Assembly: GCF_003971235.1 (NCBI RefSeq)
Contig: NZ_CP034661.1
Location: forward strand, 372,001-436,000
DNA: 64,000 nt
From: Chryseobacterium aureum
GTDB taxonomy: Bacteria > Bacteroidota > Bacteroidia > Flavobacteriales > Weeksellaceae
Reading direction: 5' to 3'
Position numbers and translations under genes: made by a program. The notes under the pieces were generated by a model. The model did not search any database. It saw nothing but the letters and a program-made list of their open reading frames with translations, and had not been told where the DNA came from. Positions 1-8,216 of this stretch are shown in pieces (the stretch's first letter is position 1; each line of letters opens with the position of its first letter).

Positions 1-529
1 GACCTGTAATAAGAACTCTGGCATCAGACGCCGCTACTTTTTCAATCATGTCCTGAATCTTCTGCAAAGCAGGAGAATCACCAATCATCTGATATTTTTT
101 ACTTACTTTTCTCTTTAAAGTTTTGTTTTCGGTCTGAAGATTTTTGTTTTCTTTCTTCAATGTTTCCTTAGCCAAAGCGTTTTTCACACTTGTGATCAAT
201 CTGTTGATATCAATGGGCTTGGAAATAAAATCGTATGCACCTTCTCTTAAACAGGAAACGGCAGAATCTATATCTGCGTGACCTGATATCATAATAAAAG
301 TTGTTTCCGGTTTTAAGGCGAGACTCTGTTTCAAAAGTTCGGTTCCTGAAACTTTAGGCATCTTGATATCGGAAATCACCAATGCGAAATCTTCTTTTTC
401 TACCTGTTTATAACCTTCAAGGCCGTCTTCGGCGATAACAAATTCATAATCGGTGAGTTCATCCGAAAGAATACTGTGAAGTACTCCTGAGATTGCTTTT
501 TCGTCTTCTACTATAAGGATTTTTTGCAT
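1..529 (-). CDS. sigma-54-dependent response regulator, NtrC family (5' part only)
   Basis: The frame starts at an ATG complementary to 527-529 and runs off the left edge after 176 codons. The N-terminus is a receiver domain: the acidic pocket is in ILIVEDE, the phospho-acceptor is Asp54 in ISDIKMP, and FISKPID carries the conserved lysine. A basic, coiled-coil-like linker follows (about residues 115-140). The segment MIGDSPALQKI is then the usual entry to an AAA+ sigma-54 activation domain, and the frame is cut at VLITG, just before the expected Walker A. Such proteins activate sigma-54 promoters after phosphorylation by a partner kinase, which is not visible here. A TAAATTTG box lies immediately upstream, so the transcript may be almost leaderless. 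Confidence 0.9.
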   Translation of the reverse strand, partial: MQKILIVEDEKAISGVLHSILSDELTDYEFVIAEDGLEGYKQVEKEDFALVISDIKMPKVSGTELLKQSLALKPETTFIMISGHADIDSAVSCLREGAYDFISKPIDINRLITSVKNALAKETLKKENKNLQTENKTLKRKVSKKYQMIGDSPALQKIQDMIEKVAASDARVLITG

Positions 530-534
530 AGTTG

Positions 535-542
535 CAAATTTA
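535..542 (-). promoter_or_regulatory. TAnnTTTG -7 box for the response regulator
   Basis: Reads TAAATTTG on the minus strand, an exact match to the Bacteroidota -7 consensus. Transcription would start at or within a few bases of the ATG at 529. Confidence 0.5.
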
Positions 543-584
543 AATTTTTTGTTTCAATTATTAGCAAAAACTATACCTAAATAT

Positions 585-1244
585 CTACTTCGAATAGTCT
601 CTTCTGCCGAAAATTGCAGATCCTACCCTCACAGAATTAGCTCCGCACTCAATGGCCACTGGAAAATCATCACTCATTCCCATTGATAAGGTATGTATTG
701 TTTGTAATTGATTTAATTCGTCAAAAAGCCCTTTCAGAGTTAAAAATTCATTTCTGACCTGTTGTTCATCATCCGTGAAGGTGGCCATTCCCATTAATCC
801 GGTGATTTCTACATGAGGAAAATGCCCATCCCTATATTGCCGGAAAAGATCTTTCGCTTCAGAAATTTCAAGTCCGAATTTAGTATCTTCAGCAGCAATT
901 TTTACCTGCAGAAGCACTCGAATCGTTCGGTTGTTTTTTTCAGCCTCTTTATTGATTTCTGCCAATAATTTTTCAGAATCCACACTTTGTATCGTATCGA
1001 TGAAAGGAGCAATGTATTTTACTTTATTGGTCTGTAAGTGGCCGATAAGGTGCCATTGGATATCCTGAGGAAGAAGAGGGGCTTTTTCCATCAGCTCCTG
1101 AACCTTATTTTCTCCGAAAACTTTTTGGCCAAGATCATAAGCCTCCTGAACCGCAGAAGCCGGATGTGTTTTTGAAACAGCAACCAGCTGAACATAAGAT
1201 GGCAGCTGGTTTTTTATAGTCTGATAGTTTTCTTTAATACTCAT
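585..1244 (-). CDS. YggS/PLPBP family pyridoxal-phosphate homeostasis protein
   Basis: 219 aa, the usual size for this single-domain family, which has the alanine-racemase-like TIM-barrel fold without racemase activity. Lys25 in VAVSKTHP is the expected PLP Schiff-base lysine. FGENKVQE (about 43-50), WHLIGHLQ, the GLMGM strand and the C-terminal MGMSDDFP...VRVGSAIFG phosphate-binding region are all present. Family members buffer free PLP and affect amino-acid and vitamin B6 balance in the cytoplasm. It is transcribed in the same direction as the response regulator, 55 bases upstream of it, but that gene has its own promoter box. Identification is firm; the physiological role is inferred from the family. 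Confidence 0.95.
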   Translation of the reverse strand: MSIKENYQTIKNQLPSYVQLVAVSKTHPASAVQEAYDLGQKVFGENKVQELMEKAPLLPQDIQWHLIGHLQTNKVKYIAPFIDTIQSVDSEKLLAEINKEAEKNNRTIRVLLQVKIAAEDTKFGLEISEAKDLFRQYRDGHFPHVEITGLMGMATFTDDEQQVRNEFLTLKGLFDELNQLQTIHTLSMGMSDDFPVAIECGANSVRVGSAIFGRRDYSK

Positions 1245-1318
1245 ACATGCAAATTTCCGAAAATTCTCTGACAGTTGCCAGCTATGATTATATTTTATAG
1301 TGGGTTGTTGCCGGAAAA

Positions 1319-2185
1319 TTAATTCAAAACCTCATTCATCTTAGGATATTGTGAAATCTTTCTGAATACAAACTTGTTGCTCTTCTGTAATTTTTCAATA
1401 AAAAGATCCAGCTCGTTGATAGAATCTGCATCTCTCAGATATTGGTCATGGGTAAGAAACACAAGGTGTCTGGATGTTTTTTCAAGATCGTTAAAGAAAA
1501 TACTGTCCACTTTCTTGATCATCGCTTCATGGCTTCCTTTTAAAGTCATTTTCTGGGAAGGTCTCCATTCAAGATCCCAGCCAATTACTTTATAGCCGGC
1601 TTTTTTAAGTCCGTCTGCTGCTGCTGTGGAGCTTTTAATATCTGTAACATTAATATTATTGAGTCTCCAGATATTTCTTCCCGGAGTTCTGGCGATTTTG
1701 TCAAAAAGCTTCAGGCTGTCTTTGGCAATATCAAAATCGTGGACCACAGCGTCTGCATTTTTGTAGAAATCTGTGTATTTGTTGTGGGCATGGGTGAAAC
1801 TGTGGTTGGCCAATTCAATAAGGGGATTTTGCTTCAAAAGCAGAAGATCATCTTTTTGTTTTTTGCTTCCATAGGCGTGTTTACCCACCAGAAAAGCGGT
1901 AGCGCACACATTTCTTTTGTCCAGAATTTTTAAAAGATTTTCGGTTCCCTGGTTGGGCCCGTCATCGAAGGTAAGGTAGATCACTCTTTTATCCGGGTCT
2001 ACGCTTTCATCGTCCATATCATTGGGGACTATTTCTGCGGAAGGATGTTCCTGTGAGCTGACGACGGGGTCATTCACTTCTTTTTTGAAATTACAGCTGT
2101 TTAATAAAACTGAAGATGCACTCACCAATGCAAACATCCCGAGAAAAGTCATATTTTTTGACTTTCCCGCAAAAATTTTTCTCAT
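1319..2185 (-). CDS. polysaccharide deacetylase (NodB domain) lipoprotein
   Basis: 288 aa. The N-terminus is a lipoprotein signal with lipobox LLNSC (Cys31), so the protein is probably anchored in the periplasm or outer membrane. After a short acidic linker comes a NodB-type carbohydrate esterase 4 domain: TFDDGP at 72-77 (Asp74/Asp75) and the metal-binding pair His128/His132 in HSFTH. RTPGRN corresponds to motif 3 and THD near the C-terminus to the late catalytic histidine region. Likely substrates are N- or O-acetylated glycans such as peptidoglycan or capsule; the sequence does not say which. The gene stands alone, with about 285 bases of AT-rich DNA upstream in which I see no gene. Confidence 0.9.
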   Translation of the reverse strand: MRKIFAGKSKNMTFLGMFALVSASSVLLNSCNFKKEVNDPVVSSQEHPSAEIVPNDMDDESVDPDKRVIYLTFDDGPNQGTENLLKILDKRNVCATAFLVGKHAYGSKKQKDDLLLLKQNPLIELANHSFTHAHNKYTDFYKNADAVVHDFDIAKDSLKLFDKIARTPGRNIWRLNNINVTDIKSSTAAADGLKKAGYKVIGWDLEWRPSQKMTLKGSHEAMIKKVDSIFFNDLEKTSRHLVFLTHDQYLRDADSINELDLFIEKLQKSNKFVFRKISQYPKMNEVLN

Positions 2186-2470
2186 AAAGATAATGGAATT
2201 TTAAATTGTTAAAAATCGTTAAAAATAACAGATGAAAATTAACAAATTATATGCCATGCTGTGCAGTATTTTTTCTTTTTAAGGTTATTTTAAGAACTTT
2301 ATTTAATAGGGGATTTTCACAAATAGCTGAATTGTAAATTTATGATTCGGCTTTAGTTAGGTTTTAACATTTATAAATATGAAAACGATAGTCTTTTTCT
2401 ATGTTCCTTGAAGTTTTACTATTCTTCATGTTATGGAGAATTATTTTATTTTAACAGAATCAGGGAGATT

Positions 2471-3199
2471 TTATTCTAAAAGACTTTTCAAGTATAATGA
2501 ATTTTGGATGGCAGCAGTTCCCCAGGTATTGTTGAAAAAGATAAAAGAGGTTTGTGGCAGGTTTTTAATTTTCTCAGCAAGTATATCCATATCCTCTTTG
2601 CTGTATGCTGATTTATACAGAACAGGTTTTCCGTGGAGTCTGTAATAAAGTATCTCAGGATGATTGATGATAAGATCTTCGGGAAGATCACCGGGAAAAC
2701 TTACACCGGAGAAAATAATGTTCTGTTTTTTTAGAAGATCAAACAGCTCTTTTTGCCACCATGAATTGTGCCGGAATTCAATGACATTCAGAAAACGTTG
2801 ATCAAGATTATTGATGATACGTTCTGTATTTTCCGGAGTGTTTTTAAAAGAAGGAGGGAGCTGATAGAGAAATCCGGAAAGCTTGTCCTTCAGGCTGTTT
2901 TGAATATGACTGCAAAAAGCTGATATTTCTTCCCTGGAATTTTCAAGTCTGTTTTGATGGGTAACGGATTTGGGGATTTTAATAAAAAACCTGAATGCGC
3001 CAGGCGTTTCATCATGCCATTTCAGCAATGTTTTTGAAGTGGGTTTTCTATAAAAAGTAGAATTGATTTCTACAGCATTGAATGTTTTGGAGTATAAAGA
3101 AAGAAAATCTTTACTCCTGGCATCTTCAGGATATAAAGACCCTTTCCAGTCGTTATTATAAAATCCTGAACATCCTATGTAAAGATTTTCTTTTTTCAT
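2471..3199 (-). CDS. DUF72 domain protein (YecE-like)
   Basis: 242 aa, full length for the DUF72/YecE TIM-barrel family. Recognised by the N-terminal IGCSGF..NDWKGSLYP, the segment FNAVEINSTFYRKP, FIKIPKSVTH, and the C-terminal FFNNTWGTAA (family form: ..FNN...G.A). The biochemical function of this family is not established. It begins 5 bases after the stop codon of the copper ATPase on the same strand, so it is probably translated from the copper-operon transcript. Nothing in the sequence itself suggests metal binding. Confidence 0.9.
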   Translation of the reverse strand: MKKENLYIGCSGFYNNDWKGSLYPEDARSKDFLSLYSKTFNAVEINSTFYRKPTSKTLLKWHDETPGAFRFFIKIPKSVTHQNRLENSREEISAFCSHIQNSLKDKLSGFLYQLPPSFKNTPENTERIINNLDQRFLNVIEFRHNSWWQKELFDLLKKQNIIFSGVSFPGDLPEDLIINHPEILYYRLHGKPVLYKSAYSKEDMDILAEKIKNLPQTSFIFFNNTWGTAAIQNSLYLKSLLE

Positions 3200-3204
3200 G
3201 ATAA

Positions 3205-6066
3205 TTATTTTATATCCAGATCTACGGAATTGAGTCTCAATGAATTCAGAATCACAGAAAGGGAGCTGAAGCTCATGGCGGCAGCTGCAATCATGGGTGA
3301 TAACAGAATTCCAAAGAAAGGATACAATAATCCTGCCGCAACCGGAACCCCTAAAACATTATAGATGAATGCAAAGAACAGGTTTTCTTTAATGTTTCTG
3401 AGCAGTTTTTCACTGAGAAGCTTTGCTTTGGCTACTCCCAGAATGTCGCCCTTTAATAAAGTGATCTCTGCACTTTCAATGGCTACATCTGTCCCTGTTC
3501 CCATGGCAATTCCTACATCAGATTGGGCAAGGGCAGGAGAGTCATTGATACCGTCTCCTGTCATCGCTACGATTTTACCTTGCTGCTGTAGTTTTTTCAC
3601 TTCATTCAGCTTATCTTCGGGAAGACAGTTGGCTTTGAAATGGGTGATGCCTAATTCATCTGCCACAGCTTTAGCAGTATGCTCATTATCACCCGTCATC
3701 ATGATGACATCTATTCCCTCGCTCATTAACTGTTTTACTGCTTTTTTAGAGCTTTCTTTAATTCTATCGGTAAAGCTTATGAATCCCAGCACCTGCTGAT
3801 CCTGTGCGATGTACGAAATAGTGTGCGCTTTTGACTGTACTTCTACTGCTTTCTTCTTTACATTTTCAGGAATCGTAATGTGATGTGAGGTCAGAAGACT
3901 TTCGTTGCCAAGATAAGCTGTTTTTCCATTGATATTTCCTTTCACACCTTTTCCTGAGATATTTTCAAACTGATCTACTTTTTCGGAAGCTATATTCTCT
4001 TCTTTTGCTCTTTTTATAACGGCGTTGGAAAGTGGGTGTTCAGAATTCTGATTCAGGGAAAAAGCCAGCTTTAAAATCTGGTTCTCGTCTCCATTTGCTG
4101 TTTCAATATGTTCTACTGAAGGCTTTCCTTCCGTTAAAGTTCCGGTTTTATCAGTAATCAGAACATTTACTTTGTTCATCTGCTCAAGCGCTCCTGCATT
4201 TTTAATCAGGATTCCGTTTTTTGCGCCTTTTCCGATTCCCACCATTAAAGACATGGGAGTTGCCAGACCGAGTGCACAGGGGCAGGCTACAATAAGAACT
4301 GCTACCGCATTTACAAAAGCAAATAAACTTCTTTTTCCTTCCGGTCCGAAAAACTGCCACAGCATAAAAGTGAGAACAGCAATAAGGATTACTACCGGCA
4401 CAAAAACTTTTGAAACCTTGTCGGTAAGTTTCTGGATAGGAGCTTTGCTGCGGCTGGCTTCGTTCACCATTTTAATGATCTGTGAAAGAAGTGTTTCATC
4501 CCCTACTTTTTCTGCCTTCATGATGAATACCTGGTTACCGTTTATGGTTCCGGAAGAGACTTTATCATCTGCTCCTTTTTCTACAGGAACAGGCTCTCCT
4601 GTAATCATGCTTTCATCAACAATTGAATTTCCTTCCATAATTTTTCCGTCCACCGGAATTTTTTCACCAGGCTTTACTTTCAGTAAATCACCTATTTTTA
4701 CCTGAGAAAGGAGCACTTTTTTCTCTTCTCCGTTGACCATAAGATTGGCTTCGTCCGGTGAAAGATTCATTAATTCCTTGATGGCATTTCCTGTTTTTTT
4801 ATGGGCCGCTGCTTCCATCAGCTGACCTAAAATGACAAGGGTTAAAATCACACAGACCGCTTCAAAATACAATGGAATCTCATGATTATGACCGCGGATT
4901 TCATGGGGAATAATATCCGGGAAAATCAAAGCGGCAATACTGAAAATAAATGCGGCAGCTACTCCAAGAGCGATAAGGCTGAACATATTGAGATTCCATG
5001 TTTTGAAGGAAACCCAGCCTCTTTTTAACAGAAACCAGCCTGAATAAAACATCACCGGAAGCGTTAATGCAAGCTCAATGAATCCCTGAACCTGATGGGA
5101 GAAAGGAAAGTTGATCAACATTCCACCCATTGAAAGAATGAAAACAGGAATGGTAAATACCAATGAAGTAATGAACTTCCTTTTTAACAGATTGTAGGTT
5201 TCATCCTCTTCATCCCCTCCGCTGTCTGGCATTCTTACAAGATCCATTCCGCAGATCGGGCAGTCTCCGGGTTCATCACGAATGATTTCCGGGTGCATAG
5301 GACAGGTGTATTTTGCGGTTTTCTTTTCGGGATATTTTACAAGATCCATCCCGCAGACAGGACATCCTACATTAGAATCGTAGGTCTTATCACCTTCACA
5401 ATACATGGGACAATAATATTTACCCGCCATTTCATCAGTCACTTTAGGACTTTCATGATTGGAGCTGTGATGATGATCATGATGGCTGTGAGAATGGGAA
5501 TGTTGGTGTTGTGAAGCTGCTTTTTGTGTAAGCTCTTCAGTGATAGGTTCCAGATCCATATGGCAAACCGGACATTCTCCTTTTTCATCGTATACTTTAT
5601 CACCCTCACAAAACATGGGGCAATAGTATTTTCCTAAATTGTCTTTGAAACTTTCAGGAAGGTTTGTTGATGAATACGTGGGTCTATAGTTGGGATCTTT
5701 AGCCAGTTTTTCTTCAACAGGAACCAGATACATTTTGCAGACAGGGCATCTTTCTCCCTGTTTGAAATACACTTTGTCCCCCTCACATTCCATTGGACAA
5801 TAGTATACTGAAGATGGGGATACACGGTCCTGGGGCTTTACAAAGGCTGTTTCGGGGGTATTGGGATCTTCAAGTCTGTATTTTCCTATTTCTGCCAAAG
5901 CATCATTCAAGACTGAAAGTTTTATGTTGTGATCAGAAGTGATGATTGCAGTATTGTTTTCCAGGCTTACTTCGGCAGTAATGCCGTCAATACTGTTCAG
6001 TTGATCGGATATCTTCTTCTGGCAGCCGGAACAGGTCATTCCGAGTATTTTATACTGTTGTTCCAT
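3205..6066 (-). CDS. copA: copper-translocating P1B-type ATPase with HMA plus four tandem heavy-metal-binding repeats
   Basis: 953 aa from the ATG at 6066; the frame is open to 6096, but homologous N-termini begin at MEQQYK. Order of domains: HMA domain with Cys12/Cys15 in GMTCSGC; three repeats of the form YYCPMxCEGDK..CPVCxM (about 88-115, 147-174, 217-244); a His-rich linker (about 187-204); a fourth repeat of the YTCPMHPE...CPICGM type (about 253-275); membrane helices; actuator TGEP (489-492); transmembrane metal site CPC (595-597) in ACPCALG; phosphorylation Asp639 in DKTGT; EHPLS; and [11 protein letters not shown] and the HMBD repeats point to Cu(I) export from the cytoplasm. Most CopA proteins have one or two metal domains, so five is an enlarged sensor or chaperone-docking region. 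Confidence 0.93.
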   Translation of the reverse strand: MEQQYKILGMTCSGCQKKISDQLNSIDGITAEVSLENNTAIITSDHNIKLSVLNDALAEIGKYRLEDPNTPETAFVKPQDRVSPSSVYYCPMECEGDKVYFKQGERCPVCKMYLVPVEEKLAKDPNYRPTYSSTNLPESFKDNLGKYYCPMFCEGDKVYDEKGECPVCHMDLEPITEELTQKAASQHQHSHSHSHHDHHHSSNHESPKVTDEMAGKYYCPMYCEGDKTYDSNVGCPVCGMDLVKYPEKKTAKYTCPMHPEIIRDEPGDCPICGMDLVRMPDSGGDEEDETYNLLKRKFITSLVFTIPVFILSMGGMLINFPFSHQVQGFIELALTLPVMFYSGWFLLKRGWVSFKTWNLNMFSLIALGVAAAFIFSIAALIFPDIIPHEIRGHNHEIPLYFEAVCVILTLVILGQLMEAAAHKKTGNAIKELMNLSPDEANLMVNGEEKKVLLSQVKIGDLLKVKPGEKIPVDGKIMEGNSIVDESMITGEPVPVEKGADDKVSSGTINGNQVFIMKAEKVGDETLLSQIIKMVNEASRSKAPIQKLTDKVSKVFVPVVILIAVLTFMLWQFFGPEGKRSLFAFVNAVAVLIVACPCALGLATPMSLMVGIGKGAKNGILIKNAGALEQMNKVNVLITDKTGTLTEGKPSVEHIETANGDENQILKLAFSLNQNSEHPLSNAVIKRAKEENIASEKVDQFENISGKGVKGNINGKTAYLGNESLLTSHHITIPENVKKKAVEVQSKAHTISYIAQDQQVLGFISFTDRIKESSKKAVKQLMSEGIDVIMMTGDNEHTAKAVADELGITHFKANCLPEDKLNEVKKLQQQGKIVAMTGDGINDSPALAQSDVGIAMGTGTDVAIESAEITLLKGDILGVAKAKLLSEKLLRNIKENLFFAFIYNVLGVPVAAGLLYPFFGILLSPMIAAAAMSFSSLSVILNSLRLNSVDLDIK

Positions 6067-6162
6067 GATTCTTAAATTAATAATACAAATTTCCAAAATG
6101 GAAAACGATGGCTGTTATAAATTTAAGGATAATAGTTATAAAATTAGGCTAGTGTGAGTTTT

Positions 6163-6260
6163 AGGGTTGGAGAGTGTCAGAGTGGGAGCGTTGTAGGGAT
6201 TGAGCGTTTGTAAGTGAAATAAGAATGTTTAACTCCTTCACTCTCCAACTCTCCAACCCT
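6163..6260. repeat. 98-bp imperfect palindrome between regulator and copper ATPase
   Basis: AGGGTTGGAGAGT at 6163-6175 is the exact reverse complement of ACTCTCCAACCCT at 6248-6260, and weaker pairing continues inward. It fills most of the gap between the regulator stop (6266) and copA start (6066). A transcript would fold into a long hairpin. It may be a dispersed palindromic repeat or a device that separates expression of the two genes. Confidence 0.7.
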
Positions 6261-6265
6261 CAGAC

Positions 6266-6826
6266 TTATAGATTATCGAGTGCTTTTCGGTTGTGTTCTT
6301 TTAATTTTTTGAATTCAGTAGGAGTGAAGCCTGTTGTGTTCCGGAACTGGGATGAAAGATGCTGTACACTTTTATAGCCAAGCTTTCCTGCAATTTCAGT
6401 AAGGTTAAATTCATTATACAGAAGGAGTTCTTTAACTTTTTCAATTTTCTGAAGAATAAAGAACTGTTCTAATGTAATGTTTTCGTTTTGTGAAAATGTT
6501 TTTGACAGGGCACTGTAATCTTTGTGAAGTTTTGAACTTAAAAACTCCGAAAGCAGAAAATCTTCCGGAATGTCAATCTCACTTATTTTTACAATGATCA
6601 GATTTTTGATTTTTTCTACGATCTGATGGGCAGAATCTATTATTCTTTCAAAGCCTGTATTTAGCAGTTCTTTTTCTATGAACTGCATTTTTTCAGGGGA
6701 AATATCGGTTTCGGTTTCTACTTCACCTAACAGAATGGTATGTACATGGACATCTGCATTTCGGAAGATGTTTTCCACCGCTGCGATGCATCTGTTACAC
6801 ACCATGTTCTTTATAAAGATTTTCAT
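6266..6826 (-). CDS. hybrid regulator: HMA-like metal-binding N-terminus plus AraC-type helix-turn-helix
   Basis: 186 aa. Residues 1-70 resemble a heavy-metal-associated domain: MKIFIKNMVCNRC places Cys10 and Cys13 in an NMxCxxC arrangement, followed by a beta-alpha-beta pattern. Residues about 110-180 are an AraC/XylS DNA-binding region (KVKELLLYNEFNLTEIAGKLGY, then HLSSQFRNTTGFTPTEFKK). It overlaps the upstream thioesterase gene by 4 bases (ATGA) and lies upstream of copA on the same strand. The layout argues for a direct metal-responsive transcription factor controlling this operon. Metal identity (Cu(I) most likely) is inferred from the neighbour and the CxxC; no promoter binding is shown. 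Confidence 0.85.
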   Translation of the reverse strand: MKIFIKNMVCNRCIAAVENIFRNADVHVHTILLGEVETETDISPEKMQFIEKELLNTGFERIIDSAHQIVEKIKNLIIVKISEIDIPEDFLLSEFLSSKLHKDYSALSKTFSQNENITLEQFFILQKIEKVKELLLYNEFNLTEIAGKLGYKSVQHLSSQFRNTTGFTPTEFKKLKEHNRKALDNL

Positions 6827-7218
6827 AGGCTGTTATTTAACCTGTCTTTTACGAATTCAATCCGGGTTTTGCCGTGGGGAGCAGGGTTGCCCTCTGCATC
6901 TAGGTTTACCATAACAATTTTTTCTACGGTAATAATGGTTTGGTGAGTCATCTTATTTCTCACATCACATCTTAATGTAATAGAAGATGATCCGAAATGA
7001 GTGGCTTCAATTCCTATTTCAATAATATCTCCCTGCTTTGCAGAACTTACAAAATTGATTTCAGAGATAAATTTGGTTACCACTTTTGTGTTTTCCAGCT
7101 GGATAATGGCATAAAGTGCTGCTTCTTCATCTATCCATTGCAGTAATCTTCCCCCAAAAAGAGAGTGATTAGGATTTAAGTCTTCGGGTTTTACCCATTT
7201 TCTGGTATGGTAGTTCAT
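6823..7218 (-). CDS. acyl-CoA thioesterase, hotdog fold (YciA/BFIT-like)
   Basis: 131 aa from the ATG at 7218. The frame is open to 7302, but a TAAATTTG promoter box at 7239-7246 and family length support the inner start MNYHTRKW. The signature LFGGRLLQWIDEEAALYA holds the hotdog central helix with the catalytic Asp/Glu, followed by FVSSAKQGDIIEIG. Members hydrolyse acyl-CoA thioesters in the cytoplasm. It is the first gene of the metal operon and overlaps the regulator by 4 bases; a functional tie to copper is not evident. Confidence 0.88.
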   Translation of the reverse strand: MNYHTRKWVKPEDLNPNHSLFGGRLLQWIDEEAALYAIIQLENTKVVTKFISEINFVSSAKQGDIIEIGIEATHFGSSSITLRCDVRNKMTHQTIITVEKIVMVNLDAEGNPAPHGKTRIEFVKDRLNNSL

Positions 7219-7238
7219 ATGTTTAATAATTTGCAGTA

Positions 7239-7246
7239 CAAATTTA
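7239..7246 (-). promoter_or_regulatory. TAnnTTTG -7 box for the thioesterase-regulator-copA operon
   Basis: TAAATTTG on the minus strand, about 20 bases upstream of the chosen start at 7218. It falls inside the longer open frame and so argues against the 7302 start. Confidence 0.5.
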
Positions 7247-7761
7247 CTGTTAATAGCTGATGTATTCAAAGGAATGACATTTATTGATCTGAAAAGAATC
7301 ATTCATTTTCTCAATCATTCTCTTTTAGAACACTTTGCTGTTCTTTTTATCACAGAAATATAGCATTAAACATATGAAATTTTATGCTTTCTATATAAGT
7401 AAAGGCAGGGTTAAAAATTTTTATAAACTATAAAACGGCAGCAGGGGTATGATTATAATATTGACATCCTAGTAGCTTGATATTGAGAGTGTAGCTTGGC
7501 TTTTATTGTTAATCTTTAACTAATTTTATGATAAAATATTTTTATGTTTAAAAGATTGAAAATCAGTTGTTTGTATTGTTTTTAATGACTGTTTTCGTTT
7601 TTGGATTCAACATAATGTGAGAAATATTTAAAAAAAGCTTTGATTTGAAATTTTTAATTGTATCTTGCATACGTTTATATTTGGAATCAATATTTGTTCA
7701 TTAATTTATGTTGTTTTTCTTTTATATACCAAATTTTTATTAATTTTTTAATTTATTCAAA
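7247..7761. other. AT-rich divergent intergenic region, 515 bp
   Basis: No convincing gene. It separates the copper operon from the RRM gene. A candidate promoter for the latter is TTTG at 7639-7642, an 18-base spacer, and TATCTTGC at 7661-7668 (imperfect). That would leave an AU-rich leader of roughly 90 bases, the kind of 5' region often seen on RNA-binding or cold-induced genes. An 8-base direct repeat AATCATTC occurs at 7297 and 7313. Confidence 0.5.
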
Positions 7762-8121
7762 ATGAACATTTTTGTTTCAAACATCAATTACGCAACTAAA
7801 GAGTATGAGTTGCATGATCTATTCGCAGAATTTGGTGACGTATCATCAGCTAAAATCGTTACAGACAGAGAAACTGGACGTTCCAGAGGTTTCGGTTTTG
7901 TAGAGATGGGTGATGAAGAAGGAAAGCAAGCTATTGACGCTCTTAACCAAAAAGAATTTAACGGTAAAACTCTGAATGTATCTGAAGCTAAGCCAAGAGA
8001 AGAAAAGCCAAGAAGAAGCTTTGACAACAACAGAGGTGGTGGTTACGGAAACAACCGTGGTAACGGTGGTGGATACGGTGGAAACAACCGTGGAGGTAAC
8101 GGCGGCGGAAACCGTTGGTAA
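7762..8121 (+). CDS. RRM-domain RNA-binding protein with glycine-rich tail
   Basis: 119 aa. Residues 1-80 form a single RNA recognition motif: RNP2 is IFVSNI (3-8) and RNP1 is RGFGFVEM (about 46-53). The tail (about 88-119) is rich in Gly, Asn and Arg (GGGYGNNRGNGGGYGG), like cyanobacterial Rbp and other bacterial glycine-rich RRM proteins. These bind RNA in the cytoplasm and are often cold- or stress-induced. It is monocistronic, with a long AT-rich leader and a strong terminator right after the stop. Confidence 0.95.
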   Translation: MNIFVSNINYATKEYELHDLFAEFGDVSSAKIVTDRETGRSRGFGFVEMGDEEGKQAIDALNQKEFNGKTLNVSEAKPREEKPRRSFDNNRGGGYGNNRGNGGGYGGNNRGGNGGGNRW

Positions 8122-8127
8122 AAATAT

Positions 8128-8153
8128 AAAGCGGCTTAAAAGCCGCTTTTTTT
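8128..8153 (+). terminator. rho-independent terminator of the RRM gene
   Basis: Stem GCGGCT/AGCCGC (8131-8136 with 8141-8146), flanking A-run and a T-run of seven. Confidence 0.9.
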
Positions 8154-8181
8154 GAACTTATATCCGATAATGGATAGAGAT

Positions 8182-8212
8182 AAAAGAGGTTACCGTTCTG
8201 ATAACCTCTTTT
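8182..8212. terminator. bidirectional hairpin between convergent genes
   Basis: AAAAGAGGTTA (8182-8192) pairs with TAACCTCTTTT (8202-8212) around a 9-base loop. It can terminate the minus-strand DUF4153 gene and back up the RRM terminator. Confidence 0.8.
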
Positions 8213-8216
8213 ATTT

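Noticed and set aside
6823..7302. Long start of the thioesterase at 7302
   Set aside because: The extra 28 residues have no family match and a TAAATTTG promoter box lies inside them.
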